Part shown: positions 46,227-54,837 of the stretch, piece by piece
Layout: the number at the start of each line of letters is the position of its first letter
How positions within the stretch are numbered: position 1 is the stretch's first letter
Origin: Bacteroidota bacterium
GTDB lineage: Bacteria > Bacteroidota > Bacteroidia > B-17B0 > Aurantibacillaceae
DNA length: 64,000 nucleotides
Assembly: GCA_020403265.1 (NCBI GenBank)
Contig: JADBXZ010000008.1
Location: 1 to 64,000, forward strand
Direction: 5' to 3'
Made by a program: the position numbers and the translations under genes
Notes under the pieces: model-generated
Databases searched by the model: none
What the model saw: only the letters and a program-made list of their open reading frames with translations
What the model was told of the DNA's origin: nothing

Positions 46227-46547
46227 TTAATCCTCAATTAAAAATAATGCTTCATTAAATTCATTAATAGCTTTATTGTGCTTTAATTTGCTTGCAATCG
46301 CAAGTCCTAATTTGTAGTGATGGATAGCACTATTAGGAACATTGATTTGTTCAAATAGTTTACCCAATTGATAGTGTGCAGTAAAATAATCAGGATTGAT
46401 TGATAGACTTTTTTTGAATTGAATAATGGCTTCTTGATGGAGTTGATTAGATAGATATTCTATTCCTAAAGAATAGTTTAGAAATAGATCGTCCGGCTCA
46501 GTTTCAAGCATTTTTTTTATTGCATCAATTCTGCCTGAAGTATTCAT
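46227..46547 (-). CDS. Small TPR-repeat protein
   Basis: 106 aa comprising about three tetratricopeptide repeats. The repeat consensus shows as LFLNYSLGIEYLS......AIIQFKKSLSINPDY, then FTAHYQLGKLFEQ......AIHHYKLGLAIA, then HNKAINEFNEALFL. It has no signal peptide, so it is cytoplasmic and likely a protein-protein adaptor. It starts one nt after the pheS stop and precedes hutU by 23 nt. Similar short TPR genes following pheS are familiar in Bacteroidota, as I recall. Confidence 0.75.
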   Translation of the reverse strand: MNTSGRIDAIKKMLETEPDDLFLNYSLGIEYLSNQLHQEAIIQFKKSLSINPDYFTAHYQLGKLFEQINVPNSAIHHYKLGLAIASKLKHNKAINEFNEALFLIED

Positions 46548-46548
46548 T

Positions 46549-47574
46549 TTATGCTGATGTAAATTGTTTTAAAAATCGAACATCATTTTCAAAAAACAAA
46601 CGCAAATCTTTTATTCGGTATTTAAGCATGGTGATACGCTCTATCCCCATACCAAAAGCAAACCCTTTATATTTCTCCGGATCAATACCACAGTTAATTA
46701 AGACTTGCGGGTCAACCATGCCACAACCTAAAATCTCTACCCATCCGGTATATTTACACACATTACATCCTTTTCCTTTACAAATTGTACAACTAATATC
46801 CATTTCTGCACTTGGCTCAGTAAATGGAAAATAGCTTGGTCTTAATCTGATTTCTGTTTCAACACCAAACATTTCTTTTGCAAAGTATAACAAGGTTTGT
46901 TTTAAATCAGCAAAGGAAACCTGTTCATCAATATATAAGCCTTCAACCTGATGAAATTGACAATGAGCGCGGGCACTAATTGCTTCGTTTCTATAAACTC
47001 TTCCCGGGCTAATGGTTCTGATTGGGGGTTTTTGTGACTCCATGATATGAACTTGAACACTGCTGGTTTGCGTGCGTAAAACCATTTCAGGGTTTAAATT
47101 AATGTAAAAAGTGTCTTGCATATCCCTTGCTGGATGATTTTCAGGCGTATTAAGTGCGCTAAAATTATGCCAGTCGTTTTCAATTTCTCTACCGTCGCTA
47201 ACTGTAAAACCAATTTTAGAAAAAATTTCGATGATTTGATTTTTTACAATAGACAACGGATGTTTACTGCCAATTTGATTGAGCGGAATTCCCGGTAAAG
47301 TCAAGTCAAGCGAACTGGCGGCATTAGTAGATTCCTGCTGTTCAAATACTTCTTTAACTGAATTAATTTTTTCAGTGGCTTTAATTTTTAGTTCGTTTAA
47401 ACGTTGTCCCACCTCTTTTTTAAGTTCGTTAGGCACAATTTTAAAATCATCAAACAGCACACTGATTTCACCTTTCTTACTGAGCCACTTTATGCGTAGT
47501 TCTTCTAATTGTGCTTTATTCTCTATTTTTGTTTTTTCTATCTCTGCTAATAAATTTGAAATTTTATCGGTCAT
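46549..47574 (-). CDS. pheS: Phenylalanyl-tRNA synthetase alpha subunit
   Basis: 341-aa class II synthetase subunit charging tRNA-Phe together with PheT. An N-terminal coiled coil for tRNA binding covers about residues 1-90. The catalytic domain holds HPLSIV..QIIEIF, motif 2 GRVYRNEAISARAHCQFHQVEG, the CTICKGKGCNVCKYTGW zinc-like segment and motif 3 GMGIERITMLKY. All are typical of the bacterial alpha chain. pheT is not adjacent, as is usual when the two genes are split in this phylum. A consensus -7 box lies 17 nt upstream of the start. Confidence 0.96.
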   Translation of the reverse strand: MTDKISNLLAEIEKTKIENKAQLEELRIKWLSKKGEISVLFDDFKIVPNELKKEVGQRLNELKIKATEKINSVKEVFEQQESTNAASSLDLTLPGIPLNQIGSKHPLSIVKNQIIEIFSKIGFTVSDGREIENDWHNFSALNTPENHPARDMQDTFYINLNPEMVLRTQTSSVQVHIMESQKPPIRTISPGRVYRNEAISARAHCQFHQVEGLYIDEQVSFADLKQTLLYFAKEMFGVETEIRLRPSYFPFTEPSAEMDISCTICKGKGCNVCKYTGWVEILGCGMVDPQVLINCGIDPEKYKGFAFGMGIERITMLKYRIKDLRLFFENDVRFLKQFTSA

Positions 47575-47591
47575 AAATTTGATATAATAAA

Positions 47592-47599
47592 CAAAATTA
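47592..47599 (-). promoter_or_regulatory. -7 box (TAATTTTG on minus strand) for pheS
   Basis: Exact TAnnTTTG match, 17 nt from the pheS ATG; also lies just before the divergent gene at 47625. Confidence 0.45.
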
Positions 47600-47624
47600 G
47601 TGAAATTTATGAAGGATTAATAGA

Positions 47625-48761
47625 ATGAGAGTTGTTTATGGTCTGCTTTTGTGGTTTATTGCAAATTCTGTTTGTGGGCAGCTGCTATTGTATAAACTTC
47701 ATGAAGGCGATACAATTAATATAGTGGATCATGACAGCCTTAGACAGGGTGTTTGGAGAGAATTTCACGGTAACGGCAACTTAAAAAATGAGGTTGTATA
47801 CAAAAACGGCAAAAAGCAAGGGATAGAGATAAGCTGGTATTCGAGCGGTTGCGTTAAACAAGAAACCTTCTTTAACAAAGGAATAATTGATGGTCCAATT
47901 ACCTTTTACAACAAACAATGCAAAAAGGAATTAATTGAAAACTACAGAAATGGGGTAAAGGAAGGAATTGAAATAAGTTATTATAATAATGGACACATAA
48001 AGGCAGAGGGTAATTACAAAAAAGGTAATTTGGATGGGGTTTACAAGGTATACACAAAAGGCGGTAAATTTAGTTTTGAGAGCAGAACTACAACTGAGGA
48101 ACCGGATTTTACACCAGTAGTTGATGACACTTTAAGTAACGCAGTTTATAAAGTGTTAACACGTAACGCTAAATGGCGAAAGAATATAATTGTATCAGAT
48201 TTAACAAGCAGTATGTATCCTTATGCAAAGCAATTAAATACATGGTTACATTTGTTTTTTCTTAAGGACACTGCTCAGCAATACTTTGTTTTTTTTAACG
48301 ATGGTGATAAAAAAGCAGATCATGAGAAAAAAGTTGGGGTAACCGGTGGTGTTTATATATGCAAAGCCAAGTCAAGCGACGATTTGGTTTCAACAATGAA
48401 ACATGTTATTAAAAAGGGAGAAGGTGGTGATGGTCCTGAAAATGTTGTAGAGGCCATTTTAACAGGTTTAAAAAAGATTAGAAAGCCAAGTCAGGTCATT
48501 CTCATCGCCGACAATTGGGCTAAGGTAAGAGATATTAACTTAATTACAAGAGTTAAAGTACCTGTAAGGGTTATACTATGCGGCGTGTATGACGGAATGG
48601 AGATAAATGCAGATTATTTAAATATCGCATACAAAACCAAGGGTAGTATACATACCATAGAACAAGACATTGATAACCTACAAAATCAAACCATTAACAA
48701 GCGTTTCAATATCAATGGATTTGATTATATCATCAAGAATGGAACTATCAGAGCTGACTAA
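47625..48761 (+). CDS. YwqK/MORN-repeat protein fused to a vWA-like domain
   Basis: 378 aa with a signal peptide (about 1-18, ending SVCGQ). Residues about 40-150 contain repeated G-x-W/I-x-x-Y/F-x-x-G-x-x-K/x-E units (GVWREFHGNGNLKNE; GIEISWYSSGCVKQE; GIEISYYNNGHIKAEG), the YwqK/MORN-like pattern. After a short linker, a vWA-like domain (about 183-345) starts with the variant MIDAS D192-L-T194-S-S196. It contains GGDGPENVVEAILTGL, which resembles vWA segments that monitor metal-dependent binding. The combination is uncommon in my experience. It probably acts in the periplasm or at the surface. No function can be assigned. Confidence 0.7.
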   Translation: MRVVYGLLLWFIANSVCGQLLLYKLHEGDTINIVDHDSLRQGVWREFHGNGNLKNEVVYKNGKKQGIEISWYSSGCVKQETFFNKGIIDGPITFYNKQCKKELIENYRNGVKEGIEISYYNNGHIKAEGNYKKGNLDGVYKVYTKGGKFSFESRTTTEEPDFTPVVDDTLSNAVYKVLTRNAKWRKNIIVSDLTSSMYPYAKQLNTWLHLFFLKDTAQQYFVFFNDGDKKADHEKKVGVTGGVYICKAKSSDDLVSTMKHVIKKGEGGDGPENVVEAILTGLKKIRKPSQVILIADNWAKVRDINLITRVKVPVRVILCGVYDGMEINADYLNIAYKTKGSIHTIEQDIDNLQNQTINKRFNINGFDYIIKNGTIRAD

Positions 48762-48768
48762 GAGCTGG

Positions 48769-50925
48769 TTACTTAACCAGTTGTAATTCATTAATCAGGT
48801 TTGTAGCACCACCAAGCTTGTCAACTACGAACAACATGTAGCGAATATCTAAACAGATGGTTCTGTTCAAGTCTTTATCCACAGCTATTTTGTGGCTTAG
48901 TGCTTCGTAGTTACCATCAAACGCCAAGCCAATTAGCTCGCCTTTTGCATTTAAAACTGGCGAACCAGAGTTACCGCCGGTTATATCATTATTACTAATA
49001 AACGTTACAACTAATTCTTTACTTTGTTTATCAGCATACTGCCCATAATCTTTAGCCTTTATTAGTTCAATTAATTTTTTTGGAGCATCAAATTCATAAT
49101 CCCCTTCTTTGTATTTTTCTAAAATTCCTTTTGTTGTGCATATTTCCTTGCAAATTATACCATCTTTTGGTTTATAAGATTTTACCTGACCATAACTGAT
49201 GCGCATTGTTTGATTGGCGTCAGGGTAAAGGCTTTCGTTTTTTGCATTCATCTCTAATACTCCTTTCAAGTATAAGTTATTGAAAGCAAATAAGCTATTA
49301 TTAAAGGCGGTGAAAAACTTAGCGTAATTCGTGTTAAAGTTAGTTGCAAAAGCCATAGCAGTTTGAAATGCAGGGTCATTCTTTAAGGTTGTTGAATCAG
49401 GCTTAGAAATAAATGTTTCAAATTTGTTTTTATCAGCTAATATGGAGTTACTAAATAGAGATGAAGCAAATTTTTGATAAGTTTCTGCAGACTCTAAACT
49501 GCCTATGGTTTTAAGTTTTGTGTAAAAATCTTCAGGCCTTTGCGAGGCATCAACATTTTTGTAAAACATTTGTAATACTGTGGCAACAATATTTTTATCG
49601 GATGGAATATCTTGGCCTTCGGAGTAATTTTTATATTGAGTTTTAATTCGAGTTAAAACTTTAGCTACTTCTTCAGGATTGTTTTTGACTATCGCAGTTT
49701 GTAAACCTGAAAGAGATGCTGCCATTGCTAAAATTGGTGAACCATATATTCCTTCATTTAAATACACTCTGTGTTTAGCGTAAGGTCTCCAATTATCATA
49801 AGTAGATTTAATGTTGGTGAATAAATTATCATATTCTTTTTTACCTTTGGCCCATGCTTCAAAAGCAGCTTCGTCCTTTTGTTTACGTTCAATTACATTG
49901 TTTTTAATTATTTGTTTACTTTCGCCGTCAAAAAATTTCCAATAGTTTGCTATACCTGCATAACTACCAGCAAGTTTTAACTTAACGGCAGGATCTTTAA
50001 TCATTTCAGCATACATGTGTTTTAGTCTTGCATCGCGTAACTCAACTAAATTTGGATTATCAATATCCACTTTTAATTTTAAACCATAAGATGTTTCGTA
50101 ACGGTTAGTGCTACCAGGATATCCATAAATCATTGAAAAATCACCATCTTTAACGCCTTTGATAGAAACCGGAAGAAAATGCTTTGGACTGTAAGGTATG
50201 TTGTTGGGACCATATTCAGCAGGTTTACCATCTCTACTCATGTATACTCTAAAAATAGAAAAGTCGCCCGTATGTCTTGGCCATTCCCAATTATCTGTGT
50301 CGCCACCAAATTTTCCAATACTTTCAGGGGGTGTTCCAACAAGTCTGATGTCTTTGTATATCACGTAGGTAAACTGGATGAATTGGTTTCCTTTGTAAAA
50401 TGAGCTAATTCTAACCTCTTTTCCACTTGTTTTAGAAGCTGTAGCACTCATTTCAGACAGTATTGCGGGTAATTTGGCTGCAATTTCTGTAGCTGGTATG
50501 CCGTTTAATTTCAACTGAACAGCGGAAGTTACATCTTCTGCACTCTCTAAGAAAGATACGCTTAAGCCTGCACAGGCGATTTCTTCTTGTTTGTTTTTAG
50601 CCCAAAAGCCATCGCGTAAATAATTATGATTAACGCTGCTAACCGCTGCGATGTTATTATATCCACAATGGTGGTTAGTAAACAATAAACCTTCTTTACT
50701 TACAATTTCAGCAGTACAACCACCACCAAACAAAACAATTGCATCTTTAATACTACTTTTGTTTATACTATATAACTGTTCCTTTGTTAGTTTAAGGCCA
50801 TTTTTAACCATGTCATTATATACCTTGGCACCTAAAATGTGAGGAAGAAACATTCCTTCGTCTGCTAGGCAAACGTTGAAAAATAATGTGTAAACAGCAA
50901 CAATCTTTAGAACTAAATTTTTCAT
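48769..50925 (-). CDS. S46 family dipeptidyl-peptidase (DPP7-like)
   Basis: 718-aa periplasmic serine peptidase removing dipeptides from oligopeptides. A signal peptide (about 1-22) is followed by the catalytic His86 in TNHHCGY, Asp221 in RHTGDFSIF and Ser653 in GGNSGSPVLN. The residue 18 after the serine is Gly671. The equivalent position separates DPP7 (Gly, hydrophobic P1) from DPP11 (Arg, acidic P1), as I recall it, so DPP7-type specificity is favoured. Length is normal. Such enzymes feed amino-acid use in proteolytic Bacteroidota. A consensus -7 box lies 17 nt upstream. Confidence 0.92.
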   Translation of the reverse strand: MKNLVLKIVAVYTLFFNVCLADEGMFLPHILGAKVYNDMVKNGLKLTKEQLYSINKSSIKDAIVLFGGGCTAEIVSKEGLLFTNHHCGYNNIAAVSSVNHNYLRDGFWAKNKQEEIACAGLSVSFLESAEDVTSAVQLKLNGIPATEIAAKLPAILSEMSATASKTSGKEVRISSFYKGNQFIQFTYVIYKDIRLVGTPPESIGKFGGDTDNWEWPRHTGDFSIFRVYMSRDGKPAEYGPNNIPYSPKHFLPVSIKGVKDGDFSMIYGYPGSTNRYETSYGLKLKVDIDNPNLVELRDARLKHMYAEMIKDPAVKLKLAGSYAGIANYWKFFDGESKQIIKNNVIERKQKDEAAFEAWAKGKKEYDNLFTNIKSTYDNWRPYAKHRVYLNEGIYGSPILAMAASLSGLQTAIVKNNPEEVAKVLTRIKTQYKNYSEGQDIPSDKNIVATVLQMFYKNVDASQRPEDFYTKLKTIGSLESAETYQKFASSLFSNSILADKNKFETFISKPDSTTLKNDPAFQTAMAFATNFNTNYAKFFTAFNNSLFAFNNLYLKGVLEMNAKNESLYPDANQTMRISYGQVKSYKPKDGIICKEICTTKGILEKYKEGDYEFDAPKKLIELIKAKDYGQYADKQSKELVVTFISNNDITGGNSGSPVLNAKGELIGLAFDGNYEALSHKIAVDKDLNRTICLDIRYMLFVVDKLGGATNLINELQLVK

Positions 50926-50942
50926 TTTTTTAAAATAATGGG

Positions 50943-50950
50943 CAAAAATA
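50943..50950 (-). promoter_or_regulatory. -7 box (TATTTTTG on minus strand) for the S46 peptidase
   Basis: Exact TAnnTTTG match; predicted leader of about 13 nt. Confidence 0.45.
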
Positions 50951-51044
50951 GGAAGTAATTTGACTAATAATAATTATTGCATCTTTTTTTAAAATAGAGT
51001 ACGTAAATTTTAGACAAAACTTAAGATTTAAAGGATTAAAAAAG

Positions 51045-51118
51045 TGACCTTGAAGGGATTCGAACCCCCAACCACCAGAACCGGAATCTGGCATTCTATC
51101 CAGTTGAACTACAAGGCC
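51045..51118 (-). tRNA. tRNA-Arg(CCG)
   Basis: The minus strand folds into a full cloverleaf. The acceptor is GGCCTTG/CAAGGTC with one G-U pair, the D stem GTTC/GAAT, and the anticodon stem CCAGA/TCTGG around loop TTCCGGT (anticodon CCG). The T arm is GGGGG-TTCGAAT-CCCTT. The discriminator is A; the 3' CCA is not encoded. The anticodon reads the rare CGG codon. Confidence 0.95.
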
Positions 51119-51125
51119 AATTGTG

Positions 51126-51133
51126 CAAATATA
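51126..51133 (-). promoter_or_regulatory. -7 box (TATATTTG on minus strand) for tRNA-Arg
   Basis: Exact TAnnTTTG match seven bases upstream of the mature tRNA 5' end, implying almost no 5' leader to trim. Confidence 0.55.
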
Positions 51134-51177
51134 AAACTAACTGACTACTTTATTGTTTTTAAATGTAATAATTTTAA

Positions 51178-51185
51178 TAACTTAG
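51178..51185 (+). promoter_or_regulatory. Near-consensus -7 box (TAACTTAG) for the PorZ-like gene
   Basis: One mismatch to TAnnTTTG, 23 bp before the ATG at 51209. Confidence 0.3.
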
Positions 51186-51208
51186 CGTTAATTACAAGGT
51201 AAATTAAA

Positions 51209-53581
51209 ATGAAGCGCCAATTAATATTTTTTCTAGTCTTGGTTAATTTGAATTTGATTGCTCAAATTGGCCCTCGCAGTTGGCAAGATCATATTGGAAA
51301 CAGAAATTGCAATTCTTTAACCTACTTTAATGACAAGATATACGCATCAAATTATTCAGGGATATTGATTTCTGATATTACGTTTGATAACGTTATCAAT
51401 AACAAAGAGATCACGACTGACAAACTAAATAAAATAAATGGCTTAAGTGATGTTGGAATAAAATTGCTTCGCGCTAACCCTGATAGAACGAAGCTAATGG
51501 TTTTTTATGAAAACAGTAATATTGATATTATTGATTTAGGTAACAATGTGGTTAACTATCCTTACTTAAAATTAAAGATAGTGAATGGCAAAAAGACTAT
51601 AAATAATGTTACATTTAATGGTAATTTGGCTTATTTATCTTGTGGTTTCGGGATAGTTGTTTTTGACTTAAATAAACTGGAGGTTAGGGACACGTATTTT
51701 ATTTCATCTGGTAGTATAGGTACTGAGGTTTTTCAATCGGCAGTTAACGATTCATTGATATATGCCGCAACTGTTAAAGGATTATATAAGATTAATTATA
51801 AATTAAAAAGTCCAAACAATTTTAATAATTGGCAGCGAATAAGTTTTCCGAATAACATTGTTAGTGAGCCTTGCGGTTCTGTAGTTTTTTGTGGGGGTAA
51901 GGTTTATGCAACTTATAACCCATGGAAAACTAACTCAAACCAGTTGCTCAAAGATACTCTGTATGAATTTCAAATTCAAACAGGCTGGCAAAAAGTAAAT
52001 ACGGCCTATCCGGCAACTATTTTTGGAATACCACACGCGAATTCTAATTTTTTTGCTGTAATTGATCAATTTGGTGTGAGAATTATACGTGCCTCCAATA
52101 ATACCTACAGAGATTATTTAACAGCTTGTAATGAGAAACTAATTTCAGTAAGTGACATGTTTTTTAGAATTGAATCGGAAAACGGACAAGATTATTTTAT
52201 GACTGATCGTTTAAATGGTTTCATTTACACGAATGGCCCTAGTCCTTTTTACAAACAATACATCGTTGCTGTAGAAGGAAGCAGTAGTAATTTCATTAGC
52301 AATATTGATATTTTTGACGGGAAAATAGGTGTTTCGCCTAGTAACCCTAATAAAGGTGGTGGTAGCCCAACTTTAGATTTTCCGATAGATATTTACGACG
52401 GTGAAAAATGGACCCATCTTCAACCTAAAGATAAAGATGGAAATAGGATAATTGATTTTACGAATGTTTATTTTGATAGAAAAGACAAGACTAAACTTTA
52501 TGCCAGTAGCTGGTTTAATGGAATTTTCGAATACACCAACCAATCTATTACTAAAACTTTTAATAAAAGCACCTTCCCTAATTTCGAAGAGGTTTACCCT
52601 AATGCCTCTCGTTGTAGCGAAGTTAAATTTGACAAGGCCGGGAATATGTGGCATGTTAACAATAGTATTAATGCCTTTTTAGGAGTATATACAACAAACG
52701 GCATTTATCAAACCTTTAATTTCCCATCACCCAAATACGCTCGACGTTTTATAATTGATAAAAATGGATTTTTATGGGTTGCTCATGAAGATAATGGCGG
52801 CATAACAGTTTACAATCCAGGAACTAATTTTAATCAACCGATTTTAAATAATACTTATGTTACTCTAACTAAAGACGAAGGAAATGGCAATTTAGGAACT
52901 AATGAGGTGCATTGTATTGTAGAGGATAAAGATGATAAAATTTGGGTGGGCACAGGTGCTGGTGTTAGAGTGTTTTATAACTCAGCCAATATTTTTTCTC
53001 CAAATAGCAGAGATGGGCAACCTATCAAAATTATTCAGGATGGAAATGTGGAATTACTATTAGATAAAGAAGTTGTAAGAAAAATTTGTATTGATGGTGC
53101 AAATAATAAATGGATTGGAACAGAACGAAGCGGTGTTTATTGTTTTTCACCCGATGGTCTTAAGGAGCTTCACCATTTTACCGCAGAAAATAGTCCGCTT
53201 TATTCTAATGAAGTAGTAGATATTAACTACGATGAAAAAACCGGAGATGTTTATATCGGAACACTTTATGGTTTACAATCCTATCGTAGTACAATTTTAC
53301 AAGGTGAGGAGTTTTTAAGTCAAGTTGTAGCTTTCCCAAATCCGGTAAGACCAAGTTACCAAGGTTCTGTTTTGGTAAAAGGATTAATCGATAATTGCAT
53401 TGTGAAAATTTGTGATGAGTCAGGTAACCTTGTTTGGGAAACCAAATCACAAGGTGGTCAAATAGAATGGCCTGTGAAAACTTTTTCCGGCCAGAGGGCC
53501 TCTAATGGTGTTTATATCATATATGCTACGAGTGTAGCCGGAGATCAAAAGGCTGTATCAAAAGTTTTGGTGATTAACTGA
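51209..53581 (+). CDS. porZ: PorZ-like beta-propeller protein with T9SS sorting domain
   Basis: 790 aa with a signal peptide (about 1-19) and the typical opening SWQDHIG......Y.NDKIYASNYSGI. Two-component-regulator-like propeller blades fill the body, recognisable late as GNLGTNEVHCIVEDKDDKIWVGTG and NNKWIGTERSGVYCFSPDG. The last 85 residues (from VVAFPNPV) form a type-A C-terminal sorting domain ending KAVSKVLVIN. PorZ in Porphyromonas belongs to the type IX attachment complex that adds anionic LPS to cargo. The length is close to that protein. recO follows with a 1-nt overlap. The call is by architecture, not alignment. Confidence 0.75.
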   Translation: MKRQLIFFLVLVNLNLIAQIGPRSWQDHIGNRNCNSLTYFNDKIYASNYSGILISDITFDNVINNKEITTDKLNKINGLSDVGIKLLRANPDRTKLMVFYENSNIDIIDLGNNVVNYPYLKLKIVNGKKTINNVTFNGNLAYLSCGFGIVVFDLNKLEVRDTYFISSGSIGTEVFQSAVNDSLIYAATVKGLYKINYKLKSPNNFNNWQRISFPNNIVSEPCGSVVFCGGKVYATYNPWKTNSNQLLKDTLYEFQIQTGWQKVNTAYPATIFGIPHANSNFFAVIDQFGVRIIRASNNTYRDYLTACNEKLISVSDMFFRIESENGQDYFMTDRLNGFIYTNGPSPFYKQYIVAVEGSSSNFISNIDIFDGKIGVSPSNPNKGGGSPTLDFPIDIYDGEKWTHLQPKDKDGNRIIDFTNVYFDRKDKTKLYASSWFNGIFEYTNQSITKTFNKSTFPNFEEVYPNASRCSEVKFDKAGNMWHVNNSINAFLGVYTTNGIYQTFNFPSPKYARRFIIDKNGFLWVAHEDNGGITVYNPGTNFNQPILNNTYVTLTKDEGNGNLGTNEVHCIVEDKDDKIWVGTGAGVRVFYNSANIFSPNSRDGQPIKIIQDGNVELLLDKEVVRKICIDGANNKWIGTERSGVYCFSPDGLKELHHFTAENSPLYSNEVVDINYDEKTGDVYIGTLYGLQSYRSTILQGEEFLSQVVAFPNPVRPSYQGSVLVKGLIDNCIVKICDESGNLVWETKSQGGQIEWPVKTFSGQRASNGVYIIYATSVAGDQKAVSKVLVIN

Positions 53582-54300
53582 TGCTTACAAAAGATAAAGC
53601 TATTGTAATTCAAAAAACTCAGCTTGCCGAGAAAAAATGCCTGGTTAAACTATTCACCTTAGGTCATGGATTCATTGAATCTGTCTGTTTCGCCAGCAAC
53701 GCTCCAAGCTCAAAAGTAAAAGTAAACACGCTATGGCCTTTAGCATTAATAGAGGTAGAACTACTGATCAGGCAAAATAAAGATATTCATCAGTTAAAAG
53801 AAACGCAACCCTACTTTATTTCTGCTAATACTAATTCATCTTTATTGAAATTAAATATTGTGCAACTCATCTCTGAGATATTAAGTAAAACTATTAAAGT
53901 GCAACACGGCAACAAGGAGCTTTATAATTTTATAGAAGAATTAATTATTCAGATAGATCAACGAAATGAAAGCGAATTGTCGAATGTTATAAATTACTTT
54001 TTAATAGAATTAACAACATATCTTGGTATTGAACCACAAAATAATTTTTCAGTTGTTGAAACTTATTTTGATTGCAAGGCCGGCGAATTTACTAAGTATG
54101 GTTTAGTAATGCCTTTGGGTTTTGACGCGGAATTGTCCGAAAAACTATCATTTTGCCTTAAGAACAACAAAATAGACTTTAAATTGAATGCTAAAGCCCG
54201 CAAAGATTTAATCGATGGTCTGTTGGCTTACTATAGTTTTCACATCCCTAATTTCGGGCATGTTAGAAGTCTAGATGTAATCAGAGAACTTATAATTTGA
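53581..54300 (+). CDS. recO: DNA repair protein RecO
   Basis: 239 aa. An N-terminal OB-fold (about 1-80; AIVIQKTQLAEKKCLVKLFTLGHG) precedes a helical C-terminal domain (about 85-239) including DCKAGEFTKYGLVMPLGF. It loads RecA onto gaps with RecR in recombination repair. The length and order are normal for Bacteroidota RecO. Its ATG overlaps the upstream stop as TGATG, so translation is probably coupled to the PorZ-like gene. It converges on the SRPBCC gene with an 11-nt overlap. Confidence 0.88.
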   Translation: MLTKDKAIVIQKTQLAEKKCLVKLFTLGHGFIESVCFASNAPSSKVKVNTLWPLALIEVELLIRQNKDIHQLKETQPYFISANTNSSLLKLNIVQLISEILSKTIKVQHGNKELYNFIEELIIQIDQRNESELSNVINYFLIELTTYLGIEPQNNFSVVETYFDCKAGEFTKYGLVMPLGFDAELSEKLSFCLKNNKIDFKLNAKARKDLIDGLLAYYSFHIPNFGHVRSLDVIRELII

Positions 54301-54766
54301 CTTTTGTTTGGTTAAAAAGTTCTTCAATTTTATTAAAACGGTAATCAAAAATGGTTTTCAATTGATTGGCTACCATAACCTTATTTAGCAGTTTTCCAAA
54401 AATACCCAAAGGCAATTTATAATGAACAATATCAATCATTTCAACACCATTATCTACAGCTTTAAGATGATGTTGATGATGCCAAAAAGCATAGGGACCA
54501 AAGCGCTGTTCATCTACAAAAAGGCGTAAATGCTCCACGTGAGTTATTTCGGTTACCCAATGTAACTTAATACCGGCAATCGGTTTTACATAATATTCAA
54601 TTATTTGTCCGGCATACATTTCGTTTAATTCGGTTTTAGGGGTTAGTATTTCAAAGCCTAAATAAGAGGGAGTTATTTTTTGCAGATTAAGTGGTGAGCG
54701 CATGAAATCCCAAACAGTTTCAAGGTCACTATTAATGTGTTGTTTCGTTTGAATGGTGTGAAGCAT
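54290..54766 (-). CDS. SRPBCC (START-like) ligand-binding protein
   Basis: 158-aa single-domain helix-grip protein. The N-terminus HTIQTKQHINSDLETVWDFMRSP..L..ITP and the later GFEILTP and GQIIEYYVKPI..IKLHWVTEITH segments match a Bacteroidota SRPBCC group that binds small hydrophobic ligands. The C-terminal helix begins IFGKLLNKVMVANQLKTIFDYR. Function is unknown; members are sometimes misnamed as cell-division inhibitors. The gene overlaps the end of recO on the opposite strand by 11 nt. Confidence 0.72.
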   Translation of the reverse strand: MLHTIQTKQHINSDLETVWDFMRSPLNLQKITPSYLGFEILTPKTELNEMYAGQIIEYYVKPIAGIKLHWVTEITHVEHLRLFVDEQRFGPYAFWHHQHHLKAVDNGVEMIDIVHYKLPLGIFGKLLNKVMVANQLKTIFDYRFNKIEELFNQTKVKL

Positions 54767-54787
54767 GTAATAATAACCCCTGTATGG

Positions 54788-54795
54788 TATTTTTG
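54788..54795 (+). promoter_or_regulatory. -7 box (TATTTTTG) before the WG-like gene
   Basis: Exact TAnnTTTG match. It overlaps the most upstream possible start codon at 54784 and so argues for a later start. Confidence 0.4.
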
Positions 54796-54837
54796 TTCAT
54801 TTTTCACCTTTTTTTAGTTAACTTTAGCAGATTATTG

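Noticed and set aside
48763-48782. Hairpin CTGGTTA-CT-TAACCAG between the vWA-fusion and S46 genes
   Set aside because: Stem is good but no T-tract follows on either strand, and it lies over the end of the peptidase gene; too weak to call a terminator.
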